Source: JABDPF01 sp036351575
Lineage (GTDB): Bacteria; Pseudomonadota; Gammaproteobacteria; Xanthomonadales; SZUA-36
Length of the DNA stretch: 13,922 nt
Reading direction: 5' to 3'
Assembly: GCA_036351575.1 (NCBI GenBank)
Contig: JAZBPJ010000005.1
Span: forward strand, 1-13,922
The notes under the pieces were generated by a model. It did not search any database, had not been told where the DNA came from, and saw nothing but the letters and a program-made list of their open reading frames with translations. The translations under genes were made by a program, and so were the position numbers. Shown in pieces: positions 7,006-13,922 of the stretch (positions are counted from its first letter, which is position 1; every line of letters starts with the position of its first letter).

Positions 7006-7446
7006 GCTGACACCCAACAGAAAAGCGAACGCCGTCCACAAAACAAGGCCAAGGCCCGCCGCCATCAGCAGGCTCACAGCCAGCCGTTCACGCGCCTGCC
7101 AGCGAAACCAGGCGAATGAAAATACGACACTGCCCGCGATGGTGCCGAGCAGCAGGATGCAAGCCAGCAGACTGCCGATCCAGGCCAGGGCCGCCAGGAC
7201 GCGGCGACGACGCGCACCGTCCTTTTCGGATGGTGAATGTTGCTGCAATGCGCCGCCATACCGCCAGTCCAGGGCGCATTGGAGCAGCGCCAGGAAAAGC
7301 GTAAAAACAAGAACGACCCGGGGAATCCAGCCGGCGGCCGCGCTAAGGTACAGTGACTGCCACAGCATCAGTCCCAGCAGCGCGGAGATTAGCACGGTCA
7401 ATCCGAGGCTCAGGGTAAACCGCTTGCGCAACCCCTTGTTTCTCAT
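6970..7446 (-). CDS. tctB: TctB-like small subunit of a tripartite tricarboxylate transporter
   Basis: A small inner-membrane protein of 158 residues with four hydrophobic segments: about 12-28, 40-58, 83-106 and 122-152, the last perhaps with a break. This matches the size and layout of TctB, the poorly conserved small permease of TTT systems. Sequence alone would be weak evidence; the position directly after a clear tctA makes the call. Its ATG (7446-7444) overlaps the tctA stop in an ATGA. A GGGAG about 11 bases upstream may help initiation. The last 36 bases are antisense to the end of the flippase gene, leaving no room for a terminator between the two. TctB is required for transport in studied systems, though its exact role is unclear. 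Confidence 0.78.
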   Translation of the reverse strand: MRNKGLRKRFTLSLGLTVLISALLGLMLWQSLYLSAAAGWIPRVVLVFTLFLALLQCALDWRYGGALQQHSPSEKDGARRRRVLAALAWIGSLLACILLLGTIAGSVVFSFAWFRWQARERLAVSLLMAAGLGLVLWTAFAFLLGVSLFPGLFFEAVF

Positions 7447-8969
7447 CGAAGCTGTTTCTCCCGTCTTTGCCGCATCGCGCGCAAGCGGCGCAGAAACGGC
7501 GAAAGAAACAGGTTGGCCAGTGTCAGCACGGCCAGGGCCAGCACGACCGGCCGCGCCCAGAAGTCAATGCGTCCCAGTTCGTGCAGGCGCATCGTCAAGT
7601 GCAGGTTGCTCTCGAAGGTCGGCGCCAGCGCCAGGGCGATGACCAGCGGAATCCGCGGCCAGCCTGAGCGCTTCATCGCGTATCCGAAAATACCGAACAG
7701 CACCGCGCATACGGCGTCTGCGACGAGCCCCCTGTATTGCATCGCACCCATGACGGCCAGGACCAGGATCACGGGAAGCAGCCGCGTGGTTCGTATCGTG
7801 CTGAGTCGCGCCATGGGGTTGACCAGCGCCAGGCCGAGCAGCGAGGTAATCCAGTTGGAGAGGAACAGCGACCAGATCAGTACGAAGACCAGCACCAGGT
7901 TGTCCGTCAGCATCTCCCGGCCCGGCGCCAGGCCGTGCAGGGTCAATGCACCCAGCAGCACCGCCGTACCGGTGCCCCCGGGAATACCGAGCGCCAGCGT
8001 CGGCACCAGTGCACCGCCGTCCTTGGCATCGTTGGCCGCCTCGGGCGCCAGCACGCCGCGAATATCGCCCCGCCCGAACTGCGAGCGGTCCCGGGCGCTC
8101 TGGCTGGCGTGACCGTAGGCGACGAATCCTGCCACCGAGCTGCCGATACCGGGAATGGCGCCGATCACGGTGCCGATAACGGAGCTTCTGAGGAACAGGC
8201 CAAAATGCTGAAACACGGACCGAATGCCCTCCATGGCGCTGCCGCCCAGATCCTCTTCACGCGCCCGGCCGGACAGGGTCTTTCGGCCTTCGGCCGCCAG
8301 GTGGATCACTTCGGCCAGGGCAAACAAACCCAGGAACACCGGCACGAGGCTGAGTCCGTCATGCAGATAGTGGAACCCGAGCGTAAACCGCGGTTCCGCC
8401 GTGCGCGGATCGTGACCGATCATGGCCAGCGCCAGACCGAGGCCCGCGGCAATCAGCCCCTTCAGCACGGAGTCCCCGGTCAGCGCCGCCAGCATGGACA
8501 AGCCCCACACGGCCAGCATCAGATACTCGGCGGGCCCCAGGGCCACGGCGGCATGGCGCATCACGGGAATCAGGGCGATCAGCAGGAAAATTCCAAACGT
8601 CGAGCCAAGGGCGGAAGATGCGGCCGAGCAGCCGATGGCTGTTCGCGCCTCGCCCCGAACCGTCAGCGGAAAACCGTCCAGCTGCGTCACCGCGTTTTGC
8701 GCCTTGCCGGGGATGTTGAACAGGATCGCGGTAACCGAACCCATGAACGTCGCCCCGCCCACGAACGCTCCAAACAGCAGCATCACGGCCAGGGGGTCCC
8801 AGGCATAGGTGACCGGGATCGCCAACGCCATGAGGCTGGAGCTGTTGAGACCGGGGCTGGCTGAAAACACCATTGCCAGCAGCGTGCCGGCAACGGGGTA
8901 AAGGATATAGGGCCAGCTGAAAACCAGTGCCAGGCCTTCGAGAGCGGCGTCGAAAACGCTTCCGTCCAT
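7443..8969 (-). CDS. tctA: TctA-like large permease of a tripartite tricarboxylate transporter
   Basis: The transport subunit of a binding-protein-dependent secondary importer in the inner membrane, 508 residues long, typical for TctA. The family's two inverted halves each carry diagnostic motifs. The first half has PGLNSSSLMALAIP (39-52), GATFMGSVTAILFNIPG (72-88) and LDGFPLTVRGEA. The second has GTVIGAIPGIGSSVAGFVAYG (266-286), GVLAPEAANDAKDGGALVPT (305-324) and LALGIPGGTGTAVLLG (325-340). TTT systems import carboxylates such as citrate, tartrate or aromatic acids, usually with ion coupling; the substrate here is not known. The ATG at 8969 follows the tctC stop by eight bases with a GGGGAGAC ribosome site. 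Gene order is receptor, C, A, B rather than the common C, B, A. Confidence 0.95.
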   Translation of the reverse strand: MDGSVFDAALEGLALVFSWPYILYPVAGTLLAMVFSASPGLNSSSLMALAIPVTYAWDPLAVMLLFGAFVGGATFMGSVTAILFNIPGKAQNAVTQLDGFPLTVRGEARTAIGCSAASSALGSTFGIFLLIALIPVMRHAAVALGPAEYLMLAVWGLSMLAALTGDSVLKGLIAAGLGLALAMIGHDPRTAEPRFTLGFHYLHDGLSLVPVFLGLFALAEVIHLAAEGRKTLSGRAREEDLGGSAMEGIRSVFQHFGLFLRSSVIGTVIGAIPGIGSSVAGFVAYGHASQSARDRSQFGRGDIRGVLAPEAANDAKDGGALVPTLALGIPGGTGTAVLLGALTLHGLAPGREMLTDNLVLVFVLIWSLFLSNWITSLLGLALVNPMARLSTIRTTRLLPVILVLAVMGAMQYRGLVADAVCAVLFGIFGYAMKRSGWPRIPLVIALALAPTFESNLHLTMRLHELGRIDFWARPVVLALAVLTLANLFLSPFLRRLRAMRQRREKQLR

Positions 8970-8970
8970 C

Positions 8971-8978
8971 GTCTCCCC
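8971..8978 (-). promoter_or_regulatory. Ribosome binding site of tctA
   Basis: Reads GGGGAGAC on the minus strand, one base before the tctA ATG, with the GGGGAG core five to six bases away. It begins in the tctC stop codon, so the two genes are adjacent on one message. Confidence 0.7.
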
Positions 8979-10060
8979 TACCGCCTGACCTGCTCGATCG
9001 CAGCCCGGATCGTCGTCTGAAAGCGCTCCAGGGCCCTGCGGCCCTTGAGAATTTCAGCCTCGGCGGCGGCACTGTCCGCGTAATCAATGCCCAGTCGGGC
9101 CTGTTCCGCTGCCTGCTCAAAGGCTTCGCTGAGGACGATATCACCGATACGTGATTGCAGACAGGCGGAAAGTTCAGCGGGAAGCCGGCGCGGTCCGACC
9201 ATCAGACGACCGGCGCCGATAATGGCATCCAGGTCATCGGCGGCCTGCCGGGCCCGGACCGGCTCGAGGCCGGTCAGCGCAGCACGGCGTTCGGCCAATC
9301 CCCCCGCACCGCCCAATTCCGGCAGGTTGGCATAAGGCGAACCGCTTTGAAACTCGCCGCCGGCCATTGCAGTCAGCTGCAACAGCGGCACCAACTCACC
9401 GGCCCGGACCTGGCCCTGGACGGAGTCGAAGTGACTGATGGCGATATCGACCTCTCCTCGAATCAAAGCCAGGGTGCGGGCATTGCTGCCAACGTAACCG
9501 CTGACCAGTTCGTAGTCCATCGCCAGGAGTTCCGCCATGATCGGAACAGCCATGAGGCTGACGGAGCCGGCATCGCGCACGGCTACCACGAGTGGCCGAT
9601 CGGCCGCGACTGCCAGCACATCATCTATCGTCGAAAAACCGGCATCGCGTCCGCTGAACATCACGACGTGATTCCGCGTGATTCGGCCGAGCACCGTGAA
9701 ATCCACGGCGGGATCCGGGGTGCTGCTGCTTTCGAGCAGGCTGGCCGCCAGCAAACCGGAGGCGTTGACCAGCCCCAGCGTCCTGCCGTCGGCTTTTGCA
9801 TCCCGAATCGCCATGGCGCCAACCAGGCCGCCCGCTTCGGGTCGATTTTCGATCCGGACGCGTGCATCCAGGCTTTGTTCCAGGAAGGGCTGCAGAAGCC
9901 GCGAGTAGGCATCGTAACCCCCGCCCGGCCGATTGGGTACGATCCAGCGGATGGTCTGCCCGGCCAGCTCCGGACACTCTGCTTCGGCCGAAGCGGGCAC
10001 TGTGAGCACGAGCAGCACCGTGAGCCAGTAATACAGAAATGAATGACGTGCGTAATTCAA
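8978..10060 (-). CDS. tctC: TctC-like periplasmic solute-binding protein
   Basis: The extracytoplasmic receptor of the TTT system, 360 residues from the chosen start. A signal peptide (about residues 1-27: NYARHSF, then a long hydrophobic stretch, ending PASAEA) targets it to the periplasm. The TctC fold is marked by QTIRWIVPNRPGGGYDAYSR (about 35-54), RIENRPEAGG with a following GAMAIRDAKADGRTLGLVN, and VDFTVLGRI. The frame stays open to 10306, but that extension lies within the receptor gene, is arginine-rich and would bury the signal peptide. The TTG at 10060, two bases after the receptor stop, keeps the signal peptide intact. It has no Shine-Dalgarno, so re-initiation by ribosomes finishing the receptor is likely. 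Function as a binding protein is confident; the exact start is not. Confidence 0.88.
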   Translation of the reverse strand: MNYARHSFLYYWLTVLLVLTVPASAEAECPELAGQTIRWIVPNRPGGGYDAYSRLLQPFLEQSLDARVRIENRPEAGGLVGAMAIRDAKADGRTLGLVNASGLLAASLLESSSTPDPAVDFTVLGRITRNHVVMFSGRDAGFSTIDDVLAVAADRPLVVAVRDAGSVSLMAVPIMAELLAMDYELVSGYVGSNARTLALIRGEVDIAISHFDSVQGQVRAGELVPLLQLTAMAGGEFQSGSPYANLPELGGAGGLAERRAALTGLEPVRARQAADDLDAIIGAGRLMVGPRRLPAELSACLQSRIGDIVLSEAFEQAAEQARLGIDYADSAAAEAEILKGRRALERFQTTIRAAIEQVRR

Positions 10061-10062
10061 AA

Positions 10063-11988
10063 TCAGTAGACCAGTTGCAGGCCAAGCATCGCGGCGCGCC
10101 CTTCCCGCGGATCGCCGATGCGCTGCAGGTAGGCCCTGTCGCCCAGGTTTCTGACGGCCAGATACACCTCGCTGGATTCGAGAATCGCCCAGCTCGCCCT
10201 GAAATCGGCCACGAAATAACTCGGCAGCCGCGTATAAACTCCGTCCGGGTCCAGGTCGTACAATCCTGAAACGTAAATCCCACCGAGGGAGAGCATCATT
10301 TCCCACGGCAATTCATAGCGAAGCTCGCTTATGACCGTATGCGTGGGACGGCTGCGCAACTGCCGGCTGCCGCCGCCAGGCAGGTCTTCTGCAGCGTCGA
10401 CATAAGTGTAGGCAAGACGAAACATCAGGTGGTCACCGAACCAGCCGTTGGTCGCCGCCTCCAGGCCGCTGATCGTTACCGGGTCGAGGTTGGTGTACGG
10501 CGACCGGCGATCTTCGCGCTCGATCAGGCCGTCGACATGGCTGTAAAACAGGGATACATCGCTGATCCAGCTCGGATTGTGCCGGTAGCTGATGCCGACC
10601 TCGTAGTTTTCCGAGGTCTGCGGATCAAGTTCCGGATTTCCGTAACGTCGGCGATACAACTCCCGCAGCTTGGGAAACCGGGTACGCTGTGCGGCCGAGG
10701 CATGCAGCGTGATTTGCGGTTGCACCTGCCAGCTGAGCGCCAACTGGGGGTTGAATTCACTGCTGCTGCGGTCCAGCAGGGTCTGGTCGAAATAGGTAAA
10801 AATACCGCCGACAGCCATCGAAAGGGTCTTTCCGACCCAGTATTCGTCCTCAATCGCGAGGGTCCAGGTAGTCAACTCGGCCTTGCTGCCGCTTTCAAGC
10901 TCACCTTCCCCGGTGAACCGGTCAGTCTGTACGCCCCCGGTCAGCACCAGGCTGTTGTTTTCCGATGTATGCAGGGTGGAATAAAGCTTGCCGCCCAGCG
11001 CAAAATCCTCGGTCCGCTCGACCTCGTCTATTTCGCTGAAACTGGCATCGGTATAAGAGGCCAGTTCGCTGTCGTAGCCGTTGTAATAAAGCTTGAGTGA
11101 CAGCGGGATGCCCGAAAAATGGTTTGACAGGCCGATCGTGTGGCGTTTCGATTCCGTCAGGCGCTCGTAATCCGGATCATCCACCCCCGCCTCGACTGGC
11201 AGCCCTTTCCCGGTATCCGCCAGATTGATAAACAGTGATGTGTCGCCAAGCAACCAATCCCGCGCATCCATGCTGAGCAGCACACTGCTGCGCTCGAAGT
11301 CACTGTTGACGCGCGTTCCGCGCGGCTGGTTCTCCTGCGCCTCGTAGTCACCGGAAAGGGAGTATTCATCCGCCGACTGGTACTGTGCAGAAATGGATAA
11401 ACTCAGCTGACCGCTGCCTCCGCCGCCGCTGGCCCGCAGCAGCCTGCGGCCGTCGGTTCCCAGCTCGGCGATTCCGTCCAGGTAAAATTTACCGGGGGGA
11501 CGCTGTGGAATGACGTCAATTACGCCGCCCACTCCGTTGGTGCCGTAAATAACGGAAGGGGCGCTCTTCAATACTTTAACGGCAGAGATTCGCTGGACAG
11601 CGATTTCATTCAGGTCAATGGTGCCTTCGAACCCGGAAGCGACCGGGATGCCGTCAAAAAGCACCAGGACATCCCGATCCCGGTACCCCCTGATCCATGC
11701 CCTGGCATCACCCGAAGAGCCGCCGACCTGAATGTTGACCCCGGGCACGTGCACCAGCGCACGGCCCACCGTGTGCGCTGCACGTGCGGAGATATCCTCG
11801 GCGCTTACCTGCCGGACGACAAGCGACGGCGGCGCCTCGATTTTCTTTCCGATTACGACAACTTCGGGCAGCGGAAACGCGTTGGCGGACTCGTCAGTTT
11901 CCGCCGACTCGCCGGACTCCGGGCCCAGGGCGACTGCTGACAGGGAAAACACGGCCCAAAAGCCCAGGAAGCATGCCTTGTGAACCAA
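10063..11988 (-). CDS. TonB-dependent outer-membrane receptor
   Basis: A gated outer-membrane beta-barrel that takes up a scarce solute using TonB/ExbBD energy. Numbered from a TTG at 12009, it has a signal peptide (about 9-29), a TonB-box-like PEVVVIG (49-54 region), and a plug domain (about 60-170) with DARAWIRGYRDRDVLVLFDG and SAPSVIYGTNGVGGVIDVIP. The barrel includes FPKLRELYRRRYGNPELDP and TSENYEVGI and ends in the aromatic residue Y648, as barrel-assembly recognition requires. Size is like BtuB or small siderophore receptors. Both candidate starts are TTG. I prefer the one at 11988 because AGAGGG lies six bases ahead of it and the signal peptide remains whole; the alternative adds seven residues. 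It leads the TTT operon, which suggests both serve the same solute. No riboswitch or convincing Fur site was seen upstream. Confidence 0.93.
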   Translation of the reverse strand: MVHKACFLGFWAVFSLSAVALGPESGESAETDESANAFPLPEVVVIGKKIEAPPSLVVRQVSAEDISARAAHTVGRALVHVPGVNIQVGGSSGDARAWIRGYRDRDVLVLFDGIPVASGFEGTIDLNEIAVQRISAVKVLKSAPSVIYGTNGVGGVIDVIPQRPPGKFYLDGIAELGTDGRRLLRASGGGGSGQLSLSISAQYQSADEYSLSGDYEAQENQPRGTRVNSDFERSSVLLSMDARDWLLGDTSLFINLADTGKGLPVEAGVDDPDYERLTESKRHTIGLSNHFSGIPLSLKLYYNGYDSELASYTDASFSEIDEVERTEDFALGGKLYSTLHTSENNSLVLTGGVQTDRFTGEGELESGSKAELTTWTLAIEDEYWVGKTLSMAVGGIFTYFDQTLLDRSSSEFNPQLALSWQVQPQITLHASAAQRTRFPKLRELYRRRYGNPELDPQTSENYEVGISYRHNPSWISDVSLFYSHVDGLIEREDRRSPYTNLDPVTISGLEAATNGWFGDHLMFRLAYTYVDAAEDLPGGGSRQLRSRPTHTVISELRYELPWEMMLSLGGIYVSGLYDLDPDGVYTRLPSYFVADFRASWAILESSEVYLAVRNLGDRAYLQRIGDPREGRAAMLGLQLVY

Positions 11989-11994
11989 TGTCAG

Positions 11995-12000
11995 CCCTCT
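11995..12000 (-). promoter_or_regulatory. Ribosome binding site favouring the TTG at 11988
   Basis: Reads AGAGGG on the minus strand, six bases before the TTG at 11988 of the TonB-dependent receptor. The rival TTG at 12009 has no comparable purine-rich site, so this site decides the start. Confidence 0.55.
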
Positions 12001-12117
12001 GTTCTGCAATCAAAACAACCGCGCGGAGTTTATCATGACTGATTCTCAGCCCCGGCCCGGGCAATGAACAAAAAAGCGGGCATCATGAGGACTCGCTGGG
12101 TTTACAATAGAGGTCAG

Positions 12118-12555
12118 ATGCGGGAACGGACCGTAAAACGCTATGCAGCCTACTTCAGGGGCTGGTGCCAGGCGTTCGGCGAGCACGAGAGTCACTCCGA
12201 CCACGACAAAGGGATTCACTGGCTGCTGACCGAGCGACAGGCTGGTTTCGTCATGCCCGCCGCCGGGTTTCGCGAACTGTACCGCGCGGTGCTGCGAACC
12301 GATCACTCTCCTCCGCTGGTGTTCGGTCAACGCGAGCTGGCGCTTGGCGAATTCCGCATTGAGCTGACCCCGGGAAAAGAAGACCTGATACACGAGGCGA
12401 TCAGCCGCATTGTCAGCGAACCGGGAGACCTGCACGTCTACCTGACTTCCCACCTGATCTACGGCACCGGCAGCCGGATCATGACGCTCTCGTGCAAGAA
12501 GCCGCTGTCGATCATCTACAAGGAAATCGGCAGCCTGTCCATTAGAATGGAATAA
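12118..12555 (+). CDS. Unrecognised soluble protein
   Basis: I do not recognise this 145-residue protein. It has no signal peptide or membrane segment and is probably cytoplasmic. The N-terminus is basic (RERTVKRYAAYFRGW). Next comes a histidine-rich patch, EHESHSDHDKGIH (about 22-34), which might bind metal. The rest has mixed strand-helix character, including FGQRELALGEFRIEL and DLHVYLTSHLIYGTG. The frame is open back to an ATG at 12064, giving 163 residues, but only the ATG at 12118 has a good ribosome site (AGAGGT, about four bases away). It diverges from the TonB-dependent receptor and converges on pepT with a 21-bp gap. No large competing reading frame fits a known family across it, so a real gene is likely, though its function is unknown. 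Confidence 0.65.
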   Translation: MRERTVKRYAAYFRGWCQAFGEHESHSDHDKGIHWLLTERQAGFVMPAAGFRELYRAVLRTDHSPPLVFGQRELALGEFRIELTPGKEDLIHEAISRIVSEPGDLHVYLTSHLIYGTGSRIMTLSCKKPLSIIYKEIGSLSIRME

Positions 12556-12576
12556 CCGTTTTTTCAGGCTTGCCGG

Positions 12577-13830
12577 TCAGGCGCCCTCTTCCCAGACCCG
12601 GCACAATTCGATAATGACTTCCACCGCCTTGTGCATGTCGTGGGTCGAAATCCACTCGTAGCGCGAATGAAAATTATGCTCGCCGGCAAAAATATTCGGC
12701 GTGGGCAGCCCCATGAACGACAGCTTTGAACCATCCGTTCCGCCCCTGATCGGAATGACCCTGGGTTCCAGGCCCGCCCGGCGAATGGCCTCCGCGGCGC
12801 AATCGCTGACCTCGGGATGATTGTCCAGCACGACTTTCATGTTGCGGTAGGATTCCTCGACCATGGACGAACAGCCCGCACCGGGAAACTCCAGCACGGC
12901 GTCCCGGGCCAGGCGGTCCAGCAACTGTTCTTTTTCGACCAGGCCGGCCTCGTCGAAATCCCGGATGATGAACTTGACCACGGTCTTTTCCACGCTGGCT
13001 TCGATGCCGCAGGGATGCACGAATCCTTCGTAACCCTCGGTCGTCTCGGGCGACAAGCCGCTTTTGGGCAGGCTGTCGATAAACCGGGCCGCCACCTTGA
13101 TGGCGTTGATCATCCTGCCCCTGGCAAATCCGGGGTGGGTATTGAAGCCGTTGAACGTCACGGTCATCGAATCGGCGGAAAACGTTTCCACCTGCAATTC
13201 GCCCAGTGTCTCGCCGTCCATGGTGTATGCGCAATGGGCGCCGAAGCGTTCGACGTCGAAGTACTTCGTTCCGGCGCCGATTTCCTCGTCCGGGGTGAAG
13301 CCGATGCGCACCGCCCCGTGCGCGATCTCGGGATGTTCCAGTAACCAGCCCGCAGCGCCCATGATTTCTGCGACACCGGCCTTGTTGTCAGCGCCCAGCA
13401 GCGTCGTACCGTCGCTGGTGATGATGTCGTTGCCCAGTTGCTGGGCAAGGGCCGGATTGTCCGCTGCGGCGATCACTGCTTCGGGGTCTGCCGGTAGTTC
13501 CAGGTCGCTCCCGTCATAGTTGCGGTGAATGACGGCCTTGACATCCTTCCCGCTCATCTCCGGCGAGGTATCGACATGGGCGATAAAGCCGATGACCGGC
13601 ACATTTTTCTTGGCGGTTGTCGCCGGCACCGTGGCAAAAACATAACCGTTTTCGTCCATTTCCACGTCCTGCATGCCCAGCTCCAGGCACTCGTCGCGCA
13701 GCTTGCGCAGCAGATCCAGCTGGCCCGGCGTACTCGGATAAGTGTCCGACGCTTCGTCAGACTGGGTATCGATTTTCACGTACTCGAGAAAGCGCTCGAC
13801 ACAATCCGTTTCGTACCTGTATTCGTTCAT
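12577..13830 (-). CDS. pepT: Peptidase T (tripeptide aminopeptidase)
   Basis: A cytoplasmic zinc peptidase of family M20 that removes the N-terminal residue from tripeptides. It has 417 residues against roughly 410 in known PepT. All expected metal and catalytic residues are visible: H85 and D87 in GFIAHVDTSPEMSG, D148 in LLGADNKAG, E182 and E183 in FTPDEEIGAG, D205 in YTMDGE and H385 in AGEHNFHS. The dimerisation or lid domain lies at about 214-325 (FNGFNTHPGFARGRM at the start). RGGTDGSKLSFMGLPTPN near the C-terminus is also typical. The ATG at 13830 has only a modest ribosome site. A candidate promoter is at 13860-13888. It probably stands alone, facing the unrecognised gene tail to tail. 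The assignment is firm. Confidence 0.96.
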   Translation of the reverse strand: MNEYRYETDCVERFLEYVKIDTQSDEASDTYPSTPGQLDLLRKLRDECLELGMQDVEMDENGYVFATVPATTAKKNVPVIGFIAHVDTSPEMSGKDVKAVIHRNYDGSDLELPADPEAVIAAADNPALAQQLGNDIITSDGTTLLGADNKAGVAEIMGAAGWLLEHPEIAHGAVRIGFTPDEEIGAGTKYFDVERFGAHCAYTMDGETLGELQVETFSADSMTVTFNGFNTHPGFARGRMINAIKVAARFIDSLPKSGLSPETTEGYEGFVHPCGIEASVEKTVVKFIIRDFDEAGLVEKEQLLDRLARDAVLEFPGAGCSSMVEESYRNMKVVLDNHPEVSDCAAEAIRRAGLEPRVIPIRGGTDGSKLSFMGLPTPNIFAGEHNFHSRYEWISTHDMHKAVEVIIELCRVWEEGA

Positions 13831-13859
13831 GGCCTGGTTTCCGGAATTTCAACAGAAAA

Positions 13860-13888
13860 AGTATGTCATGCATGAAGCTCCCTGCTAA
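13860..13888 (-). promoter_or_regulatory. Candidate pepT promoter with palindrome in the spacer
   Basis: On the minus strand, TTAGCA (13888-13883, 4 of 6 to TTGACA) is followed by exactly 17 bases and CATACT (13865-13860, 4 of 6 to TATAAT). Transcription would start near 13853, about 23 bases before the ATG. The spacer holds a perfect 10-bp palindrome, TCATGCATGA (13866-13875), abutting the -10 box, where a repressor could block initiation. Both claims rest on consensus and symmetry alone. Confidence 0.4.
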
Positions 13889-13922
13889 GCGGCTTTTCGG
13901 CATTCGTTGACCTTCGGCAAGC

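Noticed and set aside
7737..8864. 375-codon open frame on the plus strand opposite tctA
   Set aside because: Rich in H, Q, R and G with no domain pattern; it mirrors a conserved tctA reading frame.
9155..10042. 295-codon open frame on the plus strand opposite tctC
   Set aside because: Low-complexity Q/G/A/R-rich composition and antisense to a well-supported binding protein.
12010..12063. Fur box or cobalamin riboswitch ahead of the TonB-dependent receptor
   Set aside because: The best match (around GAGAATCAGTCATGATAA on the minus strand) agrees with the Fur consensus at fewer than half the positions, and the gap is too short for a cobalamin riboswitch, with no B12-box seen.
12103..12108. 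TACAAT as a -10 box for the unrecognised plus-strand gene
   Set aside because: It would start transcription within about three bases of the ATG at 12118, conflicting with the ribosome site there, and no -35 box is spaced correctly.
12046..12453. 135-codon minus-strand frame opposite the unrecognised gene
   Set aside because: No ribosome site or family signature was seen, and the plus-strand frame has a better start. It cannot be excluded completely because neither frame is recognised.
12556..12580. Possible bidirectional terminator between the unrecognised gene and pepT
   Set aside because: There is a run of six T but no stable GC-rich hairpin at the right place on either strand.

Overview
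The window is GC-rich, densely packed DNA from a Gram-negative bacterium. A TonB-dependent outer-membrane receptor, a tripartite tricarboxylate transporter (TTT), an Fe-type SodB and a PepT-type peptidase fit a proteobacterium, most likely a gammaproteobacterium; this placement is inferred from gene content, not from a marker gene. No rRNA, tRNA, CRISPR array, insertion sequence or phage gene was seen.

Layout, left to right. (a) 1-183: noncoding, palindrome-rich left end. (b) 184-1557, minus strand: sodB, then a translationally coupled DUF2237 protein, then a small exported NTF2-like protein, with a plausible sigma70-type promoter ahead of sodB. (c) 1630-2943, minus: a spinster-like MFS transporter. 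(d) 3066-7005, plus: a three-gene cassette of membrane-anchored bicupin, ATP-grasp ligase-like enzyme and MOP-superfamily (Wzx-like) flippase, joined by two ATGA stop/start overlaps. (e) 6970-11988, minus: TonB-dependent receptor, then TctC-like binding protein, TctA-like large permease and TctB-like small permease, almost without gaps. The cassette and this operon end tail to tail with 36 bp of coding overlap. (f) 12118-12555, plus: an unrecognised soluble protein. (g) 12577-13830, minus: peptidase T with a candidate promoter near the right edge.

How the genes may work together. The receptor-TctC-TctA-TctB operon looks like a complete route for one carboxylate-type solute: TonB-driven entry through the outer membrane, capture by TctC in the periplasm and uptake by TctA/TctB. 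The bicupin/ATP-grasp/flippase cassette is the best candidate for something undescribed. It combines a likely ATP-dependent ligase, a transporter of the lipid-linked-precursor family and a membrane-tethered metal-binding cupin, with no glycosyltransferase, polymerase or peptide synthetase in the window. Its product is unknown. The remaining genes are stress or housekeeping functions.
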